17,129 nt of DNA from JBDKLC01 sp964500215. Its GTDB lineage: Bacteria > Patescibacteriota > Minisyncoccia > Phycocordibacterales > CAIZLB01. Shown here piece after piece: positions 7,820-13,631 of this stretch. The number at the start of each line of letters is the position of its first letter. The stretch's first letter is position 1. The stretch spans positions 1 to 17,129 of the forward strand of contig CAZCNA010000014.1 in NCBI GenBank assembly GCA_964500215.1, given 5' to 3'. The position numbers were made by a program, and so were the translations under genes. A model generated the notes under the pieces. It saw only the letters and a list, made by a program, of their open reading frames with translations, did no database searches and was not told the DNA's origin.

Positions 7820-7851
7820 TGAACTCCTGATGGCTATTTCCTGATAGTTCA
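7820..7851 (-). promoter_or_regulatory. Hairpin with internal direct repeat over the Shine-Dalgarno site of the 95-residue gene
   Basis: On the plus strand the order is TGAACT (7820-7825), CCTGAT (7826-7831), 8 nt, CCTGAT (7840-7845), AGTTCA (7846-7851). The outer hexamers are perfect inverted repeats and the inner ones perfect direct repeats. In the mRNA (minus strand) the AGGAG site falls at the edge of the stem, so folding could hide it, and the duplicated ATCAGG could be a tandem protein or RNA contact site. Function is inferred only from geometry. Confidence 0.4.
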
Positions 7852-7903
7852 GCTGGAATTGAAAGGTGACCAGAACCTATAACTAAAAGAAAAATTAACA
7901 CAT

Positions 7904-7909
7904 ATTATA
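7904..7909 (-). promoter_or_regulatory. Possible -10 box for the 95-residue gene
   Basis: A perfect TATAAT on the minus strand in a very AT-rich stretch, about 90 nt before the ATG. No convincing -35 box. If used, it would give a leader that includes the hairpin at 7820-7851. The rest of the 202-bp gap between this gene and the next tRNA shows nothing I can name. Confidence 0.3.
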
Positions 7910-8017
7910 TAAAATAGCAAAAACATGAATGTATTTTGGGAGAAGGATATTCTGTCTGCAAGAACTTTGCATACATTTGAATTTATTCAATAAATAAGTT
8001 ATCCTCATGAGGTACAC

Positions 8018-8104
8018 GGAGGATTGGATGAGTGGTTTAAATCAACGGTTTACTAAACCGTCGGCTCCTAACAGGGCCCGTGAGTTCGAATCTCACATCC
8101 TCCG
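8018..8104 (+). tRNA. tRNA-Ser with rare anticodon ACU
   Basis: Complete class II tRNA. Acceptor GGAGGAT (8018-8024) pairs fully with ATCCTCC (8097-8103), discriminator G at 8104 as in serine tRNAs. The anticodon stem is ACGGT (8045-8049) with ACCGT (8057-8061), and the 7-nt loop TTACTAA (8050-8056) places ACT at 8052-8054. The variable arm forms a GGCTC/GGGCC stem. The T arm is GTGAG-TTCGAAT-CTCAC (8080-8096). U36 followed by A37 is normal for a tRNA reading ANN codons. The structure leaves no register that gives another anticodon. It would read AGU, duplicating part of the job of the GCU tRNA at 7341. CCA is not encoded. Confidence 0.93.
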
Positions 8105-8178
8105 CAAAACAACGAGCGAGCCTGCGAGCGACTATGTTTTGCGTGAGTGCCGCTCATAGCGAAGCGCGCGGCCTCTGC
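8103..8178. repeat. GC-rich palindromic segment directly after tRNA-Ser(ACU)
   Basis: Starting in the last bases of the tRNA, CGCAAAAC (8103-8110) and GTTTTGCG (8136-8143) are 8-bp inverted repeats. Between them the heptamer CGAGCGA is repeated (8113-8119 and 8125-8131). A second inverted pair GCCGC (8149-8153) / GCGGC (8168-8172) follows, with a smaller CGCT/AGCG hairpin inside. Local GC content is far above the flanks. It could be tRNA 3' processing or termination structure, or a short repeat family; copies elsewhere cannot be checked here. Confidence 0.5.
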
Positions 8179-8264
8179 AAAAAAATTTAGTATCGAGCAT
8201 AACCAAAGTGCCAGAGTAAGTGGTGCGACTCGCATAGTTCAATACTTTTATTTTTATTCAAACT

Positions 8265-8273
8265 TGATATAAT
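8265..8273 (+). promoter_or_regulatory. Extended -10 promoter for the SAM riboswitch transcript
   Basis: TGA-TATAAT is a consensus -10 hexamer with TGN extension. Transcription should begin near 8280, about ten bases before the riboswitch aptamer at 8291. The region 8179-8264 between the palindromic segment and this promoter shows nothing else I can name. Confidence 0.7.
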
Positions 8274-8290
8274 TCAGTAACAACAAAATA

Positions 8291-8440
8291 GTTATTCAGA
8301 GTGCAGGGAGAGAACTAGCTCTATGAACTGCCAGCAACTCTTCGAGAGAAGTAAGTGCTCAATCTAGCCCGCAAGGGAAAGATAATGTATTCACTCAATT
8401 AGGTACTCTTCTTTTCTTTGAGGAAGAGTATTTTGTTTTT
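8291..8440 (+). promoter_or_regulatory. SAM-I-type (S-box) riboswitch with transcription terminator
   Basis: The aptamer spans 8291-8386. P1: GTTATT (8291-8296) with GATAAT (8381-8386, wobbles included). P2 has AGAGTGCAGGGA (8298-8309), with GCAG/CTGC (8303-8306/8328-8331), an AGAG/CTCT upper stem (8309-8312/8319-8322) and the conserved ATGAA...GCAAC side. P3 is CTTC-GAGA-GAAG (8340-8351). A GTGCTCAAT strand corresponds to the S-box GGUGCUAAU element. P4 is CCC-GCAA-GGG (8368-8377), then the conserved AAAGATAA. CTAG in the P2 loop (8315-8318) can pair with CTAG in J3/4 (8364-8367), the family pseudoknot. The expression platform is a perfect 8-bp stem TACTCTTC (8404-8411) / GAAGAGTA (8423-8430) followed by TTTTGTTTTT. 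High SAM should therefore stop transcription before the downstream gene. I did not identify the antiterminator strand. Confidence 0.88.
8404..8440 (+). terminator. Riboswitch-controlled intrinsic terminator
   Basis: TACTCTTC/GAAGAGTA 8-bp stem with an 11-nt loop, followed by nine Ts in ten bases. It lies between the SAM aptamer and the PLP-enzyme gene, 25 nt before the ATG, and is the regulated switch of that gene. Confidence 0.88.
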
Positions 8441-8465
8441 ATAAAATAAGAACAAAAAAATAATT

Positions 8466-9647
8466 ATGAAAAAAGAACATCCACGATGGAAGTTTTCTAC
8501 AAGATTGATACATTCGGGAGAGGCACCCGATAAAGAAACGGGAGCCGTCGCCCCGATATTGGTGAGATCCAAAACATTTGCTCAAAAAGAATTCGGCATA
8601 GAAAGCGAATTTCAGTACTCGAGGGGAAAAAATCCAACTCGCAAAAAACTTGAAGAAAAGTTAGTTGAACTCGAAGGTGACGGTCAGGCAACAGTCTATG
8701 CTTCAGGAATTGCAGCAGAGGCAGCCTTCTTCTTTGCTCTATCGCCCGGAGATCATATTCTCTGTTGTCAGGAAGTGTATGGTGGTACGTTTCGACTATT
8801 GGATCAGCTATTATCACAGTTTGGTATATCATTTGATTTTGTTGATTTCACTAGTGAAGCATCTATCCGCGCTGGTATAAAACCCTCTACAAAATATTTA
8901 TTTGTCGAAACACCTTCAAATCCCTCACTTCACATCATTGATCTTTCCCTTGTTTCAAAAATTTCAAGAGAAACAAACATACCATTCGTTGTCGATGCAA
9001 CATTCTCACCACCCTGCACACTTCAATCATTCGAATATGGTGCAGAAACCGTAATCCATAGCTTGAGCAAATACATAGCTGGACACAATGATATCATCGG
9101 CGGAGCTATCATAACAAAAAATAAAAAACTGCACGAGCGATTAGTATTCTTGCACCGTACTTTAGGTGCAATACTTTCTCCCGATGAATGTTATCGAGTA
9201 CTCCAAGAAGTGAAGACTCTCGAACTGCGTTGGAAACGAGTGAGTGAAACAGCCCTTGTTATTGCGCAATTTTTAGAGGGACACAGTCAAATAGAAAAAG
9301 TTTTGTATCCAGGACTTCCATCACATCCAGGTCATGCAATAGCAAAAAAACAGAATAGAGATGGCTACGGTGCGGTGCTGTCTTTTGTTCTCAAAAACAC
9401 GACACACACTAAACTCAAAAAGTTTGTGAACTCTCTTCGAACACATAGTCCTATTATTTATGGAGAAAGTCTTGCGAGCCCGGAAACAATCATTGCATAT
9501 CCCCCACTCATGAGTCACAAAAGCGTTCCTAGAGAAATACGTGAGTCTTTAGGAATTACAGACGGGTTTTTTAGATTATCTGTAGGATTTGAAGATCCAA
9601 AAGACATTATATTCGGACTTGAGCAAGCACTAAAAGATATACAATAA
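8466..9647 (+). CDS. PLP-dependent Cys/Met metabolism enzyme (cystathionine gamma-synthase/lyase, sulfhydrylase or methionine gamma-lyase type)
   Basis: 393 residues, full length for the Cys/Met-metabolism PLP family. Landmarks: YSRGKNPTR (51-59, phosphate and cofactor contacts), Y105 in QEVYGG stacking on PLP, ETPSNP (148-153), D177 in VVDATFSPP, the PLP lysine K202 in IHSLSKYIAGHNDIIGG, the substrate-loop region SLASPETIIAYPPLMSHKSVP near 355-375, and the carboxylate-binding Arg in FFRLSVGFED. The first segment of the substrate loop differs from the SLGG..ES form of typical synthases, so the exact reaction cannot be read. A SAM-I riboswitch upstream points to methionine synthesis, sulfur transfer or methionine breakdown. 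Codon use is unlike the neighbours: 7 of 18 arginines are AGA/AGG. No Shine-Dalgarno site. It is a lone gene ended by its own terminator. Confidence 0.93.
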   Translation: MKKEHPRWKFSTRLIHSGEAPDKETGAVAPILVRSKTFAQKEFGIESEFQYSRGKNPTRKKLEEKLVELEGDGQATVYASGIAAEAAFFFALSPGDHILCCQEVYGGTFRLLDQLLSQFGISFDFVDFTSEASIRAGIKPSTKYLFVETPSNPSLHIIDLSLVSKISRETNIPFVVDATFSPPCTLQSFEYGAETVIHSLSKYIAGHNDIIGGAIITKNKKLHERLVFLHRTLGAILSPDECYRVLQEVKTLELRWKRVSETALVIAQFLEGHSQIEKVLYPGLPSHPGHAIAKKQNRDGYGAVLSFVLKNTTHTKLKKFVNSLRTHSPIIYGESLASPETIIAYPPLMSHKSVPREIRESLGITDGFFRLSVGFEDPKDIIFGLEQALKDIQ

Positions 9648-9651
9648 ATAT

Positions 9652-9689
9652 AAAAACCGGTTTACCCTTGAGGAGGTAAACTGGTTTTT
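9652..9689 (+). terminator. Terminator of the PLP-enzyme gene
   Basis: AACCGGTTTACC (9655-9666) pairs with GGTAAACTGGTT (9675-9686) with one G-U wobble, preceded by A residues and followed by TTT. It begins five bases after the stop codon. The stem is nearly symmetrical, so it may also work on the other strand. Confidence 0.85.
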
Positions 9690-9797
9690 GCGTCCCAATC
9701 CAAAGACTTGAAGACACCGTCATCCGTTTCTCAAAGTTTATTCGAAACAAATCTGTAATTCCCCTATTGTAACCAATCTCGTTATGCTCATCAAAAC

Positions 9798-9824
9798 AAA
9801 AACCCCTCATAGGAGGGGTTTTTT
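9798..9824. terminator. Intrinsic terminator, probably for the minus-strand Ig-like protein gene
   Basis: CCCCTC (9803-9808) and GAGGGG (9813-9818) form a 6-bp GC stem with a 4-nt loop. It is flanked by AAAAA on the left and TTTTTT on the right, so either strand ends in a U-tract. It lies 38 nt beyond the stop codon of the minus-strand gene at 9862. The stretch 9690-9797 shows nothing else. Confidence 0.82.
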
Positions 9825-9861
9825 CATATAGCACTAATTATTCCAATCTAAAACAGATTTA

Positions 9862-12162
9862 TTATCTGTTCTCAGCCTTTACTCGGATTGCGAGGTCACC
9901 GAGAACTGTTTCTTCACCTGCAAATGATGTTCTAAGTCGAATCACATATGTGCCCGCCTTTGCATCACTTGGAAGTGTAAACTTGCCAACACCATCATTT
10001 TCTGCTGCTGATCGAATAACTGATCGATATGCTGTGTCTGTCACTCCTTTGAGAACGATATCGATTGTTCGTTCAGTACCGAGATTTGTACTCCATGTAA
10101 AGTTCACAACTGAACCTTTCGCAAATTCAGTGTTTGATGCTGGAGTTTTGAATGTAACCTTTGGTTCTTCGATTGTGAAGACATCACTCTTTGCATTTAC
10201 TGTTGAACTTGCTGTAATCACAATCCGGTAACTACCTGGCACTGCCATTGTAGAACTCTTTGCCTTTATATCAGCGATAGAAAATGTGAATGATGCTGTT
10301 GTTCCATCAACTTTCGCAAGTGATACTGCTGAACCTGATCCTTCTCGTACGAGAGCAACATCAACTTTCTGTGAAGTTGGAATACCAACTGAACTCCAAG
10401 TAACTTTGTGAGCTTGTGTTCCAAGTGTAAGTACACGTGTTGGTGTTGAGAGAACCACATTACTGAGGGATCCTGTTACTTGAGCTACAGTTGGAGGTAT
10501 TGCTGTCTTCGCGTATACAGTCACTGGTACGGTTGTTCGGACCTCTTCGCCCTTATTGATACCTCGTACAACAAATGTATACGGACCTACTGGAACACCT
10601 TCGAGCTCTGTTGCTCCAATTGAGCCACGTGTATCATTCACTCGATTGCTCTTGAGTGTGTAGATTTTTACACCAGCAGATGTTGATGTAGAAAGAAGAA
10701 AATCTACTCGCATACTACCTAGGCCATTTGTTTCCCATGTGAATGCTTTTTCAGAACCTTTCTGAAGCGTAGCGCCGTTTGTGAACTGAATGTTTCGGAG
10801 ATATGTCGCTGTGTTTGCAGGAAGTGTACCGTCCGCGAGAACGATAGATCCAGCATTACTCTGACCTCCCTTGTTCGTTACCAATACATTGTATGTTCCT
10901 GTTGCAGCAAGTGCAGTGTTTGAACATGCAGCGCCCTGAGAACAAAGCACTGATGGGAAGTTGAAGTACAATGTTGTTTTATCACTTGATGGGATACCTA
11001 CAACAGCTCGTGTTGTTGTTGCCTTTGTCGCAGCATTAATGAGTGTAATGTCGTTATCATTAGTTGTGAATCCTGTACCAATTACCTTCACCTGACCTCC
11101 TCGCACCAATGGTGCGTTTGAGGCTGTAACTGATGTAATTGTTGGAACTACTGCTGTTTGGCCAGCTTTCTGAACGAGAGTGAATTCTTCGCTGGCATCT
11201 CGGATTACAACACTACCGTACAATCCATTAATAAGGATCTTATACTTGCCAACGGGGATATCTTTCAACATATCAACAGTCACAATAGCAACCCCATCAT
11301 TTGAAACGCCAGTTCGAACTGGATATACCTTGTTTGTAATTTGATTCACAAGGAAAATGTTGATTTTTGGAAGTAAACCAGATTTTGTTTTTTTCCATGT
11401 AATATTTCCAGCCGTATCCTTACTCCACACAGTAGTAGATGCGGGTGAAGTAATTTCGATTGTTGGAAGAATTGATGCAACATCGTCATCTGATCCTTTT
11501 ACTTCGATAACTGTCTCCCCAACAACACCAGTATATGTACTATTTGGTAAATCTACAGAGATTCTAAGAAGATATTTTCCTGATGGGATATCAGTAGGGA
11601 GCTTCACAGTCTCTTCATTGTTATTCTTGCCGTTTGCGATTGATGCTACAACAAATTTCGTTCGCGCAGTTTCAGGTGTTGTAGTTGCAGAAACAAGGAA
11701 AATAGCTACAGGTAAACCATCAAGGTTTTCACCTTTCCATCGAACTACGGCTGTCTTGCCCTTTCTCCATGCAACATCTGATGCAGATGGGCTTACAATC
11801 TGGATGCTGTATTTGCCGTTTCGTACTTCGTTTACGGTTACGGCTTCACAACCAGATACCTTTGCGATGATTCCTCGTGTGACAGGACCAGCTGAGCCAA
11901 CGGCTTCTACGCCATTCTGCTGCTGGAAGTCAATAAGGGCCTGCTTTGTCAATGATCCAAAGTATCCAGTTGCAAGGACTGTCTCATATCCCTTTGCAAT
12001 AAGGAAGTTCTGAAGCTTGAGAACAGCAGTTCCTCGTGAGCCTGTTTTTACGGTACTATTAATCTGTACACAATCAGCTGCTGTAGCTGTCTGTGCCTGT
12101 ACTACTGAAAGGCTCCCAAAAGCCAATGCAATAGCAAGAATTGAAAATACTATCTTTTTCAT
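9862..12162 (-). CDS. Large exported protein: peptidoglycan-binding domain plus Ig-like repeats
   Basis: 766 residues. A Sec signal peptide (MKKIVFSILAIALAFGS..., likely cleaved near AQA at 23) leads into a PG_binding_1 domain (about 40-100: AVLKLQNFLIAKGY, GYFGSLTKQALIDFQQQNG, VTRGIIAK), bracketed by C31 and C105, which may form a disulfide. Behind it come beta-sandwich modules: Kre9/KNH-like repeats at roughly 118-222 and 234-329 (each with a ...W+ strand and a DIPSGKY/DIPVGKY turn), an IPT/TIG domain at about 338-443 with C407 and C413, then three more Ig-like modules at about 453-550, 565-666 and 668-763. No C-terminal anchor or enzyme motif is visible. It is probably a cell-surface protein tied to peptidoglycan through its N-terminus, in adhesion or host contact. 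Only a weak AGG precedes the ATG. Confidence 0.9.
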   Translation of the reverse strand: MKKIVFSILAIALAFGSLSVVQAQTATAADCVQINSTVKTGSRGTAVLKLQNFLIAKGYETVLATGYFGSLTKQALIDFQQQNGVEAVGSAGPVTRGIIAKVSGCEAVTVNEVRNGKYSIQIVSPSASDVAWRKGKTAVVRWKGENLDGLPVAIFLVSATTTPETARTKFVVASIANGKNNNEETVKLPTDIPSGKYLLRISVDLPNSTYTGVVGETVIEVKGSDDDVASILPTIEITSPASTTVWSKDTAGNITWKKTKSGLLPKINIFLVNQITNKVYPVRTGVSNDGVAIVTVDMLKDIPVGKYKILINGLYGSVVIRDASEEFTLVQKAGQTAVVPTITSVTASNAPLVRGGQVKVIGTGFTTNDNDITLINAATKATTTRAVVGIPSSDKTTLYFNFPSVLCSQGAACSNTALAATGTYNVLVTNKGGQSNAGSIVLADGTLPANTATYLRNIQFTNGATLQKGSEKAFTWETNGLGSMRVDFLLSTSTSAGVKIYTLKSNRVNDTRGSIGATELEGVPVGPYTFVVRGINKGEEVRTTVPVTVYAKTAIPPTVAQVTGSLSNVVLSTPTRVLTLGTQAHKVTWSSVGIPTSQKVDVALVREGSGSAVSLAKVDGTTASFTFSIADIKAKSSTMAVPGSYRIVITASSTVNAKSDVFTIEEPKVTFKTPASNTEFAKGSVVNFTWSTNLGTERTIDIVLKGVTDTAYRSVIRSAAENDGVGKFTLPSDAKAGTYVIRLRTSFAGEETVLGDLAIRVKAENR

Positions 12163-12324
12163 ACCTAATAATAATTAAATAATAATATAAAAATGCACAA
12201 TAAAGGTAAGCACTGTCACTCACCACTTATGAGTAAATTATACAATGCTATACACCCCCTCACAAGGCACAACAATATGCCAAAAGTGAAGTTTTCCCCA
12301 CAAATCCCCAAAATCTGCTATTAT

Positions 12325-12333
12325 TGCTATAAT
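12325..12333 (+). promoter_or_regulatory. Extended -10 promoter of the SWIB gene
   Basis: TGC-TATAAT, a consensus hexamer with TGN extension, with 27 nt to the ATG at 12361. No good -35. The leader would be about 20 nt and lacks a Shine-Dalgarno site. The rest of the 198-bp divergent gap (12163-12324) is AT-rich and should hold the minus-strand promoter too, which I cannot pin down. Confidence 0.7.
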
Positions 12334-12360
12334 ACTGTTAATCAATAATTTTAAAGTATT

Positions 12361-12615
12361 ATGCCAAAAGCAAATTCAGCATTTATGAAGCCTATGACAA
12401 TCAGCCCTGAATTGGCCGCTGTAGTAGGTAAAGGACCGATGCCACGATCAGAAGTTGTTAAAGCTCTCTGGGTGTACATCAAGAAACATGATCTTCAGGA
12501 TCCAAAGAACAAGCGAAATATCAATGCTGACGATAACCTCAAGAAGGTATTCGGTGGTAAAGGTACAGTAAGCATGTTCGAAATGACAAAGCTCGTTTCA
12601 AAGCATCTTTCATAA
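12361..12615 (+). CDS. SWIB/MDM2-domain protein
   Basis: 84 residues, essentially one SWIB domain: MTISPELAAVVGKGPMPRSE, then VVKALWVYIKKHDLQDPKNK, then INADDNLKKVFGGKGTVSMFEM and a final LVSKHLS. The SPELA..VG, W.YIK.H.LQDP.N and D..L..VF blocks match the eukaryotic SWI/SNF-associated SWIB fold closely. In bacteria SWIB proteins are rare; chlamydiae carry stand-alone and topoisomerase-fused versions, and small ones occur in candidate-phylum genomes. A chromatin-like or DNA-binding role is likely, but the function is unproven. It is a monocistronic unit with its own promoter and terminator. Confidence 0.95.
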   Translation: MPKANSAFMKPMTISPELAAVVGKGPMPRSEVVKALWVYIKKHDLQDPKNKRNINADDNLKKVFGGKGTVSMFEMTKLVSKHLS

Positions 12616-12644
12616 TCACGTTATAGATATAATCTCTATTATAA

Positions 12645-12678
12645 AGAGGGCGGGAGTCGAAAGGCTCCTGTCCTTTTT
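12645..12678 (+). terminator. Terminator of the SWIB gene
   Basis: AGGGCGGGAG (12647-12656) pairs with CTCCTGTCCT (12665-12674) over 10 bp with two G-U wobbles, 8-nt loop, followed by TTTT. It starts about 30 nt after the stop codon. Confidence 0.85.
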
Positions 12679-12725
12679 ATATTCTACCTGTCCATTGCTG
12701 TCCCCCTCGCATCCCCTGGTACTTC

Positions 12726-12734
12726 TGCTACTAT
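12726..12734 (+). promoter_or_regulatory. Extended -10 promoter of the MutY-like gene
   Basis: TGC-TACTAT with 29 nt to the ATG at 12764. It has the same TGN layout and spacing as the SWIB promoter and no clear -35. Confidence 0.5.
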
Positions 12735-12763
12735 AGGGACACATATAGACTATCGCACGGACC

Positions 12764-13597
12764 ATGAATATCTCATCAAAAAAGATTAAAGATTTTAATA
12801 AAGAACTCTCAACGTATTATAAAAAGAACAAGCGTTCTTTTGCGTGGCGCAAAACAAGGGATCCATACAAGATCCTCGTCTCTGAACTTATGCTTCAGCA
12901 GACTCAAACAAGTCGCGTGGCCCTCAAATATGACTCATTTTTGAAACGGTTCCCTACTGTACAGGCACTTGCAGAAGCTCCTCTCACCGCTGTCCTCCAA
13001 GAATGGCAAGGCCTCGGGTACAACCGACGGGCACTCTACCTCAAAAAGACCGCAGAAGCTGTTGTGCATGACTACGCTGGGGCCTTTCCTCGACACTATG
13101 AGAAACTCCTCGCCCTCCCCGGAATAGGCCAGTCAACAGCAGGTGCACTTATGGCCTTTGCCTTCAACAAAGCGCTGCCATTTATAGAGACAAATATTCG
13201 TACAGTTTTTATTTATTTTTTCTTTACAGAGACTTCATCTGTGACAGATATAATGATTCATGAAGTGATCGAAGCCGCCATTGATGTCAAAAACCCGCGC
13301 GATTGGTATTACGCGCTCTATGATTACGGCACAATGCTCAAAGCTCAGAACAAACAGCTTCGTACACTTCACCAAAAAAGTTCACACTACAAAAAGCAAT
13401 CAAAATTCGAAGGTTCAAACAGACAAATCCGTTCACATATTGTGAAAGGTCTTCTTGCTGCTGCACCAAACCCTCAAACAACCCTCCAAATCGCCAAAAA
13501 CCTGGGTCGAGAAATCACCGTTATCGATCCCATACTCAAAAAGATGGCATCCGAAGGCCTCCTCATCAAAAAAGGGAAAGCCTGGAGTTTGGCTTAG
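12764..13597 (+). CDS. MutY/Nth-family (HhH-GPD) DNA glycosylase without iron-sulfur cluster
   Basis: 277 residues. The HhH-GPD core is clear: RSFAWRKTRDPYKILVSELMLQQTQ (25-49) with E41 at the place of catalytic Glu37 of E. coli MutY, the WQGLGYNRRA block (81-90) and the helix-hairpin-helix LPGIGQSTAGAL (118-129). The catalytic Asp of the family (DGN in MutY) is replaced by Glu: IETN, E142 to N144. The four Fe-S cysteines that normally follow are gone; the whole protein has no cysteine. The C-terminal NUDIX-like lesion-recognition domain is also absent. Instead residues about 217-277 look like a winged helix (IRSHIVKGLLAA...LLIKKGKAWSL). Relation to A/G-mismatch repair is likely, but substrate is not certain. 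It has its own promoter. Confidence 0.88.
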   Translation: MNISSKKIKDFNKELSTYYKKNKRSFAWRKTRDPYKILVSELMLQQTQTSRVALKYDSFLKRFPTVQALAEAPLTAVLQEWQGLGYNRRALYLKKTAEAVVHDYAGAFPRHYEKLLALPGIGQSTAGALMAFAFNKALPFIETNIRTVFIYFFFTETSSVTDIMIHEVIEAAIDVKNPRDWYYALYDYGTMLKAQNKQLRTLHQKSSHYKKQSKFEGSNRQIRSHIVKGLLAAAPNPQTTLQIAKNLGREITVIDPILKKMASEGLLIKKGKAWSLA

Positions 13598-13601
13598 GGT
13601 G

Positions 13602-13610
13602 TGCTATAGT
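13602..13610 (+). promoter_or_regulatory. Extended -10 promoter of the membrane protein/recG unit
   Basis: TGC-TATAGT, one mismatch from consensus, with 21 nt to the ATG at 13632. It starts only five bases after the MutY-like stop codon, so recG expression need not depend on the upstream gene. Confidence 0.6.
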
Positions 13611-13631
13611 AAACCTACTAACGACAAACGT

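Noticed and set aside
8003..8012. CCTCATGAGG palindrome just before tRNA-Ser(ACU)
   Set aside because: A perfect 10-mer, but short and isolated; no second copy nearby and no known role, so not called an operator.
7405..8104. Possible att-type duplication between the two tRNA-Ser 3' ends
   Set aside because: Shared bases are only the conserved TTCGAAT loop and CTCC/G ends common to tRNAs. No integrase gene or longer identity is present.
11357..12013. 218-codon plus-strand open frame
   Set aside because: It lies wholly antisense to the exported Ig-like protein gene, whose domains and signal peptide are clear. The antisense translation has no recognisable domain.
13455..13631. Upstream extension of the four-helix membrane protein
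   Set aside because: It overlaps the MutY-like C-terminus in another frame. An extended -10 promoter and a good ATG at 13632 explain the gene without it.
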